Part shown: positions 46,403 through 56,022 of the stretch, piece after piece
Layout of the letters: each line of letters opens with the position of its first letter
Numbering within the stretch: the stretch's first letter is position 1
Assembly: GCF_051020955.1 (NCBI RefSeq)
Contig: NC_135029.1
Location: 5,412,001-5,476,000, forward strand
From: Megalopta genalis
Taxonomy: Eukaryota > Arthropoda > Insecta > Hymenoptera > Halictidae
Direction of reading: 5' to 3'
Length of the DNA stretch: 64,000 nt
Translations under genes and position numbers: made by a program
Notes under the pieces: model-generated
Told to the model about the DNA's origin: nothing
Seen by the model: only the letters and a program-made list of their open reading frames with translations
The model's database searches: none

Positions 46403-48486
46403 ACACGCTCTCCGATTCGCTAACCTTCCCTTCAATGCTAAATACTTTTAACAGTGTTTGAAATGTAAACAAACTTGATACTGTCAAAATTGGCAATTTT
46501 TAGTTACGCTTTCAGGCGTAACTTTATCACCACTAACATGTCTGTGCATTTCTCAATGCATTTACTTCATTCGGACACTAACGGTGCTGTGATCACGTTT
46601 GCCTTCAATAGATGTTATTGTACTTGTAGATTTTAATTGAAATTGTAGTATATTACTATCAGCGTTGGGCATTATTCGAATTTTTTCGCGCGAACAGATG
46701 TTTAAGGTAATTATTCAAAGGAATTCTTTTCAGTCGAATATTTTATATTAGAATAAGGATCATTCATTATTCATCACAAATTATTTTATCCATTTATTCA
46801 AATAATTCTTTATTTTATACGAATACTTGCATGAATTTTTAATTTTATATGAATTTGTTTTACTAAATGTTTGCACCCATACATTTAGAATCTGTTGAAT
46901 TTCAAATACTTATACAATCTATCCAAAAGTAACAAACTTCTGCGTATATAAATTCCTGTAGAAATAAATTCTTATTCTGACGAGTTCCTGTTCGTATCCG
47001 TTAGATTGTATCTCTTATCCGTCATTCGAATACAATTTTGTCCAACATGTACTACACAAATGTACAAAGTTTTACAAAATTAGCTGGGGAAGACACATGT
47101 ATTACGTACTGATAGCAAGAAGAATAAAGGACCACAACATCAAAACCTGTTAGCTTTAGAACGAAGTTTATTCCAACGATGAAAATTCCATCTTTCATCG
47201 AATGAGCGTTACCAACATAGAAAGTGCCTAGCCGCAGTATATTTACACGTAGTTCCGCAATTTCGCGGCACTGTTTCATCTTCAATAAAAATATTCGAAA
47301 GAGATAAAAGCCTCCATTTACTCTTCACTCTGGTAAACTGAAAAAATTCGAATGAAACCGCGGCGCGTTTACCCTTTCATTTAATTATCTGACTATTCTC
47401 GTAAAATTATACTGTTCCGTGTGTAACTGCGGTTTCCCTGGTCCTCGACAGCGCCGAAACCCATCCGGCATTGTGCAAAATGTACGTGGGAATTTCCCCG
47501 TAATAATAACAGAGTGCGGTCGCCGTTTACTACGGAAGTTCTGGAAGTAGAAAGATTCGTCAAAATTGTTTGCACCGAAATTCCGGGCGTTACAGCGAAA
47601 TTGAGAAATTTGGTTGCACGTTAGACAATTTCTCATCTCGTCGTGAAAAAAGGCCGGCGGCATCGCGTGGAATGTCGGATTCGAAACGCCCACCGAGTTC
47701 CCTTGCGTCCGTGTAACGAGTACGAGAAGGGCGTATCCTCTCTCGGAAAATATGTTCGCCGTGGGCTACTAGTTTTAATTAAATCTGCGCTTTCTGCCGT
47801 CCAGGTATGCCGGCTGTACAACCAAGACGATTAGCCAACGGTTCCAGTGTCTCAACGCCCGCGCGTCACGCACCCTACGCTTTTAAACTGTTTAGTTCCG
47901 AACTAAATGTCCATCTAAATCTCTGTTCCTGGCCTCGTAATTATTCGTGACACCACTTAACTGCGCCGAAACATTTCGAGCTACTGTATCATACCTTACG
48001 AGCTACCTAGATTTGGAGAATTATTTGCGCGCCATTTTATCGAGTATACAGGTTGTCGTGTAACCAGCGTGGCACAGCCGGCCGGACACAGTGATTCTAC
48101 ATGCAAAAATACGTCGATGACAGAGAGGAACATTTTTTCACTTAAGGCTTCGTTTTCGAGAAAACTGAGTTGAAAGGTGGAACCAAGTTTGCGTGACTTG
48201 TAGGATGACGAGAAGTAGAATTGGTATGCCATGGACAGACGCGCCACTTGATTCCTATTGAATAGTATTATTATTTCAACCCAAACGTTTTCGAATACGA
48301 AGCGTTAAACGAAATGTGCTTATTATTCTTTTACGACTTATTTTTACATGTGGAATCGCTCTCTGCATGGTTGTATTATACTACGAGTTTCGGCACACTC
48401 TGTATATAGATGCCGTTTAAATCGCAATGATCGTTTCCAGTCGACTTCAGAAACACAACAATTTTGATAAAATGTCATTGTTGACA
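46403..48486. other. Spacer with GC-rich core (about 47400-48300)
   Basis: AT-rich first half. The core's frames (47385-47693 - and 47643-47834 +) overlap on both strands without a domain. GTATACAGGTTGTCG near 48043 and GGCACACTCTGTATATAG near 48390 loosely resemble inverted ends related to the 3.65 kb terminus, but the match is too weak to call an element. Confidence 0.4.
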
Positions 48487-48607
48487 ATTGTTCAGAGGCG
48501 ACACATTTTTTTTTTAAACTGTTCAAAGGTGATACAATTTCTAGAAGATTGTTCAAAGGTGATACAATTTCTAGAAGATTGTTCAAAGGCAAGACAATTT
48601 TCGTCGT
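48487..48607 (+). repeat. 30-bp minisatellite, about four units
   Basis: Units at 48518-48547, 48548-48577 and 48578-48607 follow a diverged unit at about 48487-48517. The core is GTTCAAAGGTGATACAATTT followed by CTAGAAGATT. Because the period is a multiple of three, frames stay open on both strands (CSKVIQFLED repeated on +, LNNLLEIVSP on -). No sign of a real gene around them. Confidence 0.9.
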
Positions 48608-49696
48608 AAGTATAGTATGTTCTGTTAAAGCAGAATAACTTTTCTAAAATTGAATGATTTGAACTAAATGATTTGATTTCTTTTTTCGACAAAATAGAAA
48701 GACTAGCTTACTAGATAATGTCTAAAATAATACATAGGATGACAAAAAATAGGAATCAGTTAGAAAATTTTTCTTTCATCTATACACTCTTACACTATTT
48801 ATTCTTTCAGTAATTTATATTTGCCATATATGCATAAAATCGAATATTTATGCACTTATGGTTGTGGTAACATTTTTCTTAATTTTGATATTACTTGGAT
48901 TGTATGAAAACATTTGTTGTTATATTTACGAAATGTTCAACTTTTTAACGCTGTAACGACTGTACAATAGTTTTTAACGTAGTCGTTTTTAGCATCCGTT
49001 TTTTAGAAATGGTTTTTTTTGAAAGTATGGAAAAGCTGTTACCAACGTATGTATGTATTCGTCTGTAATATTTTTCCAACAACGAAAACCGTAGCAGTTT
49101 AAACTTTATCTCCTGCTACTCATTTACTATGGAAACCCTTAAAGAGCATCCTATTCTTATCATAAAATATACAATACTATTTTTTCACACAGGGTTTTAT
49201 TCTCGGCAAAATTGCCTTTGCATATTTGCTGGGTACGCGTGCGTAAGTATTTCTAAGGAGATACGGTCAGCCATGATCAGGCACACTAGCCAATAACTAT
49301 TCGATAGCGTGCATACCCGATGAATGTTCGAACTCATTTTCTTGGGAAACTGAACTTCGCATAATACAGGTCTTATTCTATATTTCTGGCATATTCTTCC
49401 TCCTAGAATTATCCTCCTCCCGATTAAATCATGAATACAGAGATACCCTGTTCGTGTGAGCGTGTCTAGGGAGGTTCCGTGCGAGTGGTGCCCATGGGTG
49501 CTTTATATATGGCCTTTTGTTGTTTTGTTTGGGAGCCAGGTTTCTTGATTGCGAGAAGTCGTCGAGTAAAGTTTGTATTGTGTTCTCTTTGAAACACGAT
49601 CCTATTCAAATTACTGCTATAAATATATATAATCTTCCCTCCCTACTTTTACACGTTGAATTAAAGCAATTTATACTCGTCCCTTTTTGTAATGAT
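48608..49696. other. AT-rich spacer
   Basis: No gene. A phrase near 49340-49365 (TTTTCTTGGGAAACTGAACT) matches the dispersed motif noted at 38.06 and 43.02 kb. Confidence 0.45.
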
Positions 49697-49896
49697 TAAA
49701 CTGCAGACTTTTATGCAAAATAAAAACTGTTTAAGTTATAATTGTAAGAAATAAAAGTTAGATGAAAATGTCTTCGCACTTTTAATAATAGTAATAAGTT
49801 CAAAATAATGTAACAATATCCTCAAATTCTTCGAATGTCAGAGTTTTGTATTTGACCTACTTATTTCTGGCATAAATACATGAAATCGGCGATCTA
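49697..49896 (+). mobile_element. hAT-like MITE, copy 5
   Basis: 200 bp. The left end is TAAACTGCAGACTTTTATGC followed by AAAAT; the right end has GGCATAAATACATGAAATCG then GCGATCTA. These are inverted, diverged versions of the family ends. Target duplication not visible, so the insertion is old. Confidence 0.62.
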
Positions 49897-51818
49897 GCCA
49901 AGCCTCATTAATCCTCGCAATTGTATAGAAAATTATCTTGCATCTATACAGACTTATTATACTTTTCGTTACTACTATTTTTAACTAGTTAAAGCATTAA
50001 TAAATTCAAACAATTGGAAACAGAGAGTTTGTTGACCTTTATAATTTCTGGAAGCTTCGTTGCTTTAACAAAAGGAAATGTCAAATATAAATAATCGTCA
50101 AACTATAGAGCTACTTTATAATTGGTATAAAATCTAGTCAGAATCTATAACGAAGGTTGATCCGCTAAAGCTTTATTAAACAATCATATGCTTCTTAGTA
50201 ACCTACCTCAATATGCTTAACTCATTTTGCTTAACTGTTCTAGCGACGGTAACGATGATTTTATCGAAAATTTCTAAATTCATTTATTCGAGCATCGCAC
50301 GGAGCCTAAACGAATACGACAAGTAGTAATGTTCAATGTCCAATTGTCCTAGCATCGAACGTGTTCTTGGTCCACGTGTTTCACCATCGCCTAGTTCCGC
50401 CATGAATGGGAAAACGCAGGAACGGATTGGAGTACGCGCCAGTTTCCAGGATGCTTGAATACTTTCCATAAAATTTGTCGCGGTTAAAATCTGCGATCTC
50501 CGGCGACACCGGCTGATATTTATTTAGACATGCCTCTTCTGCCAAGCAGAGTGTGTGCACCGCCAGTGGATTGTGCAACGACGGCTTCCTTATTTGGCGT
50601 GAAACTGACGCAAAAGCCCGTAGTCATCCGACATCACGGTCCAGCGGTTATGGTTCGGTCCCATAGTGTCTTGTGGCGGGTTTACGCCACGTCGTCTACC
50701 GTAGGAAACATTCGCTTTGGCCATGGTTTAAGACGGGTCGAAGGTCTCCCGGGCAAAGCTTCTGAATAGAGTTACCTAACGGCGCGCAAGGGGGCAACAA
50801 GCTCCCCTGCACTTGGTGTACGTACGTATAGGTACATATTCCCAGCCGGCCATAGGAAATCTTCGATATGTACCAATCGTCGAGATAGTCTCGTAGTGGT
50901 AAGCCTGTGTAATGTTTGCCGGATGAGCGGCTTTCACCGGCATCTGTTTACCGGACGAACGGCTCCTTCCTAGCCGATAACTCTGCCTGGCCTTTCTGTT
51001 GCTTTTTTGCGGTGGCTTTTTTTTTTCTTCCACCTTTGCCATACTTTCCTGTGCTCAGTTGCCCATGCACGGCACTATTTATCGTGCCACCCCAGTTGTC
51101 AAGACGACTCCCAAAGAATGCTCACTTTCGACTCTACTCCATTTTGCACGTTAACCATGGCCCATAAGCTCTCGACGCTTCCAGATGGACGCACTGCCGT
51201 GACAATTCCCTACTTTCATGTAATTTTGCTGGAAATTCATTCTGCCAGAAATATTTCGCACCGAAACTACTGTACCCGTCAAAATAAGTGATTGAATAAA
51301 TGATGAAGGTCTAAATTATTTCTGATATAACAGTAAAGCAACATGTGTCAGTCACATTTACTTTTTTTTATGAGTCGGTGTATCTGTGAAAGGGTAGAAG
51401 ACAGTCAAGAATATTTTGGAAGCTAGTAAAGCCGGAAGACCGTACTATGTTAAATATTATAGTTATGGAAAACAAAATCTAATAAATTTTAGTAGCAATT
51501 ATTCACAGAAAAATTTACAATGACAGTTTGATGTCTGCTTATTTGTGAATGTTTGAAGACTCAGGCTAACAGTACGATCATGTAAGCAAAATCCTCTAGA
51601 ATCTGATCGTTCAATATCATTATACAATATTCTTCTAACATTATCGCTCTTCGAATATTCACTGAAATGAATTTCTCACTCGCAACTGACTAGATTGTGC
51701 TCAATTATTCAACATAACTTCGAAGATCAAAATAAGGTCCACACGGGGTAACATAAAAATCAAAAACTGCTATCCTTCCGGATGAATCAAATACTTCGTA
51801 TCCAGTAACAAAATAGTG
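49897..51818. other. Spacer with GC-rich core (about 50300-51280)
   Basis: Frames at 50530-50769 and 50776-51042 lie on opposite strands with no recognised domain. Words near 51333-51357 match 25133-25160. Confidence 0.4.
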
Positions 51819-51884
51819 GATTTTATATTAATGATTTTATCGCGGGGAAAGAAATCATTAATGAATAAAAAACTGTGAAAATTT
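51819..51884. repeat. Long direct repeat, copy a
   Basis: About 65 bp starting GATTTTATATTAATGATTTT, then ATCGCGGGGAAAGAAATCAT. It is repeated at 52076-52140 with about four differences, about 257 bases apart. See the partner entry. Confidence 0.85.
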
Positions 51885-52075
51885 GAAATTTGATGCGTTT
51901 TAATTTTGTTTTAAAATTTAATGAAATTATTAATCTGTGGGTAAATTAGATGAACTAAGTGGTTGATTAATAATTAGAAGATAAGCCGTAAGTTGGGGAT
52001 TGATAATTAAATGAGGTTTATTAAAATTGTGATTAGGGTTTTCATAATTCTTGTTTTTTTGGGCAATTTAAATTA

Positions 52076-52140
52076 GATTTTATATTAATGATTTTATCGC
52101 GGGGAAAGAAATTATTAATAAATAAAAAATTGTGAAAATT
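52076..52140. repeat. Long direct repeat, copy b
   Basis: Second copy of the 65-bp repeat. The about 190 bp between the two copies is AT-rich and G-skewed on the plus strand, with no recognised gene. The pair could be long terminal-like repeats of a small insertion or a simple segmental duplication. Confidence 0.85.
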
Positions 52141-53590
52141 TGTAATAAAATAGCGTATCCTAGACTTTATAAATATCGAAGAAGGAAGAGGAAATATATT
52201 TTGGATAGAAAATCAGACGAGACACCTTCGTGAAAGTTCGCGGATCTGCGACTCCAGTCGCGGAGGATTCGCGCAATATTTTCGTCTCATAGTTGCAATC
52301 GTCAGGCAGACCGTTCTAACTGATCGGTCGCCGACTACACGGGTTGCGAACTGTCTTACAGCCAGCCTGCGCTCCGGCAAATTTTATGACAGCTCCTGTA
52401 GCGTATTCAAATCCAATCGCGCCGTGTCACGGACCCACAGGTTACGATTATCGTCCAGACAGCGAAGTCGTACGAAGTTGCAGGATACAGCCGCCGATAA
52501 ATCGTTACACGTGCCCTTTTCCTTCTCGACCGGACCCCGGCAGGATCATTCGGCAGCCTGGCACGTTTCAAAAGAAAAACTGGAACGTTCGCAGGCTGCT
52601 CTGTTGAATAGCGAGCAGCTTATCAAAGTCTAAACAACATTGTACTTCTTTCATTGTTGGGAACGTTCCGTTTCGAATTTCTGGATTCAAAGTTAAACAC
52701 GGGTGCTCGAAGGGCTTCTTTCGCGCTTTGAATTTCTTTTCTGCCCTTAAAACATCGAAAGTTGGCGGGAAAATACGTTTCCATCGGCGTGGCGCGGCTC
52801 CGCCTGGCTTCGCTCGGGCTCGGCCCGAGGAAAATAATTTGTAAAATAAACTCGTCGGAATGCGTTGCGCCGCGCGACAGCGAGAAATATTCTCGGCCCG
52901 CTCTACCGCGAAAGCGTTTCAAAAAAATGCGAGCACGCTCTGTAAAATTTCAGGTTGATTCGAGGCTCGCACCGGCGCGGCGATGTTTAAACAGCGGGCG
53001 CAGAGGGCGGCGAAGAAATAGAGGGAGGCGTGGGCGGAGCGGTGCATAGTCGGCGGCACGTTCGCCTTAAAAATTACTGGCGATATTTCAGACGCGGTAA
53101 TACGCGGAGTTTAACTACACCCACCAAATAACAAGAGCAAGACGAATGAAGTACTTTGCCTTACATAATTCATTCTCGAGTTTCTATATAACCCGCCGGA
53201 ATGACCGTATTTTCTATGCGCCGCCAGACCGCCTAATCATACGCGCTGAATGCTAAATGTCCACGTCCTCCGGGGTCTGCCCATCGAGCTTTGACTCGCC
53301 GAAGTATTTCGCCGGTCTTTTGTACCTCACGCGGTATAATCGTGGAATTTCACCTCTGTTTCGCTCGCCCTACCTCGGTCTCGTCGCAGAATTTCATTGA
53401 ATTAAGCGACATCGGAATTTTATCATAAATCCTGTCACATCTGCAGGCTTCGGCAATGCTCGTTGCGAACGTGATTTCGAAATTCGGATTACTGATTTAT
53501 CACAGACGCTCGACATTTTGTAATTCGCTGCGATAGTTTGGATTTTTCCTACTGGAGGGGGAAAGACTGAATTTAGGATGAACCTGGTAG
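52141..53590. other. GC-rich patch, no gene seen
   Basis: Open frames overlap on both strands (52623-52922 - and 52762-53049 +), rich in Arg and Ser. The region 53090-53480 has few long frames and mixes AATTTCATTGAATTAAGCG-type words with CpG-rich DNA; it may be regulatory. Confidence 0.4.
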
Positions 53591-53861
53591 TTGTCGCACC
53601 TAGATGGTTGCACTAATTGCAAGCTGCGAGCTAAATGAAGGCAATTTTAACATTGGAACCAGAATTGGACAAAAAGTAACCTGAATAATGATTAATAATC
53701 AATTTATGGTAATTTATAATAGTTAATTTATAATAATTTATTATAACTAACGAGTTATAATCGTTAAACAGATTATATAATTTGTCCAACTCTGATTCCA
53801 TTGTTAAAATTGTCGACATATAGCTTGCAGCTTACAATTAGTGCACAGATCTAGTCGCAAC
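53591..53861. mobile_element. Long imperfect inverted repeat (foldback/MITE-like)
   Basis: The left arm runs from 53591 (TTGTCGCACCTAGATGGTTG, then CACTAATTGCAAGCTGCGAG) to about 53675 (CCAGAATTGGACAAA). It pairs with 53785-53861 (TTTGTCCAACTCTGATTCCA to GCACAGATCTAGTCGCAA). The roughly 110-bp loop is made of TTATAATAATT-like repeats. A partial second copy of the loop and right-hand part follows at about 53883-53985. No coding content. Target duplication not identified. Confidence 0.78.
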
Positions 53862-55658
53862 GAATACTAGTTTATGTGTAAGTAACCATGTGGATAACTT
53901 GTTAATAATAATTTATAACAAGTGACCGGTTACAATCGTTAATCATTAATCAGATTGTTCTTTGCTCAATTCTGATTGGAACTACGAGGCGAGTAAAAAT
54001 GACTTGCTTCTGATGCTTCCTATTACACATGAAGAAATTATAAATATGATTCTACGAATTTCTGAATTCGTGTGACATATTTGAAATTATTCTGTAGGCA
54101 GGAAAGCAATTTGAATTCATTTGTATGATAATGACGTTTTGAATGTTTTTCGCGTGTTCATCATTTCCGTTACCAAATCCTTTACTTTTTAATATAATAG
54201 TGAAAATTGTAATTAAGCTATATCTTATTCTTCTAGTAGATATAGCAATGCAAAAATTACGTCTAATTTATAAGAAATTATAGTAAGGAATATTTCTCAA
54301 ATACTTGTACGTTACAAAATTCCATTTTGTATATGTTTTGGTTGCAAGTAACGATTATAAGTGTCGGCACATTTTGTTATTACCGACAACCATTATCGAT
54401 GAGCACAATTCTAGTTAGTTTCTCGTAACATTTTTCAGCGCAGGAAACTTAATTCGCTCATAACAGTTGTTAACGAGAGAAATGGTATTTCTCTCGACCA
54501 TAACGGTATAAACCAATATTGCCCATTCATACAATCTCGTCAAAGATGCAAAATTACCGAGACAAAAATTTGTTCAGTCAAACATAACCAAACGAACATA
54601 ACATTTACAACGATGTAACATTTTTGTGAACGATAACCATTCCATGCAACCAAAGTACAATTTCTTTCATCGATAACTGTTAAGTGAAAGACAAATATCT
54701 CTCGTCAATTGCTGCCAGTCGGAAAAAATATTTATCGATTACCAAAATTCACTCGCAATCCGAAATCATTTTATTCGAATAGCTAATTCCTACCGAACGA
54801 CAGTTTCCATAAATCGCCAGGCCAAAGCCAACTTGTTGCCGAGACATAAAGCATAGCCGGCCACACAGAAAATATCATGGACATTAAATAATTCAGCGTG
54901 TGGAGAATGCAGACGAACACGACTCTATAATCGCGCGAGCGGAAACCAGGATTCATGATACCGTCCGCCTTAATTCGTATTGAACGTTTTAATCGTTCGT
55001 TAGAAATTTACGAGACCGTGCTGTAAACCTCTGATTCTTTCTAAAGTGAAAAACAATTCATAGGATTAAAGAAATCCATTAAAACCTCCCGACTGGATTA
55101 CCGCGATACAAACTGTCCCGACGCGGAGAGAGAGAGAGAGAGAGAGAGGAAGAGAGAGAGAGAGAGAGGGCGGGAGGGAGAGAGAGAAGAAGACAGTTAG
55201 AGCGAGAGAAAGGGAATGAGATCGAGAGAAGGATCGTGAGGTAAGAGAAAGAGAGTGAAAGCAAATAAAAGAGAGTGAGAGCAAGAGAATGTTGGACCAA
55301 GCAACAATGAACTATAAATATTTAATTAATAGACATTAGCATCAGTCGGCACTCGGCATACGTTGCAGTTACCAATCAATAATGCAACCACATTCAACTA
55401 TCTTGTTTCTCTCGCATCTCGAGCTACACTCTCACCAAACGTTTTTTTACATTTCCTAATCGACATTTAAACCAAGCCAACAATTCATAATACTGTCCTT
55501 CTTAGTTAAATTGTTCTCACTAACATTTCTGATCATCCATAAAATGAAGCTTCGAATTAATATCATTTTTAAATAAGCGAAGACAAATTAATGGAATCAC
55601 ATTTGGAACTGTATAAAGTATATAGAATATTCTAGCTTTGCTCATGGTGTTCCACATA
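53862..55658. other. AT-rich spacer; partial repeat copy at its start
   Basis: 53883-53985 resembles the interior of the preceding inverted repeat. Between 54360 and 54720 the words CGATAACCATT, CGATAACTGTT, CCATAACGGTA and CATAACAGTTG recur at irregular spacing. A purine-rich (GA)n tract runs at 55126-55290. Confidence 0.45.
55126..55290. repeat. (GA)n and purine-rich tract
   Basis: GA repeats to about 55192, then imperfect GAGA/AAGAGAGTGA units to about 55290. Spurious Ser/Leu peptides arise on the minus strand. Confidence 0.9.
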
Positions 55659-55863
55659 CAGTAAATTCTTCCAAATTGTTCCTCAGCTTGGGAACAGAAA
55701 TGGACAATTTGGGAAGAGGAGATACGATTATTCGAGTCTCGCGCCACGTTTTTATAGTTGTTGATAATGGGCAACTATAAAATCGAGTCGCAGGGCTCGA
55801 ATAATCGTATCTCCTCTTTCCAAATTGTCCATTTTTGTTTCCAAGCTGAGGGAGAATTTACCG
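55659..55863. mobile_element. Palindromic Tc1-like MITE
   Basis: 205 bp forming a near-complete hairpin. It begins CAGTAAATTCTTCC and ends GGGAGAATTTACCG, flanked by TA at 55657-55658 and 55864-55865. The arms contain CTCAGCTTGG, ATGGACAATTTGGGAAGAGG and GAGATACGATTATTCGAG, mirrored on the right. Pairing continues almost to the centre (TTTTATAGTTG / CAACTATAAAA). A TA target and CAGT ends are typical of Tc1/mariner-type elements. No transposase. If transcribed it would give a long hairpin RNA. Confidence 0.85.
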
Positions 55864-55865
55864 TA

Positions 55866-55986
55866 TTTGAAAAATACAAACGACAAATTAGAAGATAAAA
55901 CGTTTTAATTAAGGACGGCAGAATAAAATAATCTCACACGGAGAAAGTGAGTACGAGAAAAAGAAAAACATAGTGAGAGGGAGAGC

Positions 55987-56022
<36 letters not shown>

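Noticed and set aside
48043..48402. Element bounded by TATACAGGTTGTC and CACTCTGTATA
   Set aside because: Inverted match too weak and interior shows no supporting structure.
48344..48692. Possible leucine-rich repeat protein (LNNLLEIVSP units)
   Set aside because: The repeat is a 30-bp minisatellite whose period is a multiple of three, so both strands stay open; no wider gene context.
51880..52080. Nuclear mitochondrial insert
   Set aside because: G-skewed AT-rich DNA is suggestive, but no mitochondrial gene could be recognised in either strand.
55066..55300. Ser/Leu-rich minus-strand frames
   Set aside because: Translation of a purine-rich simple repeat.
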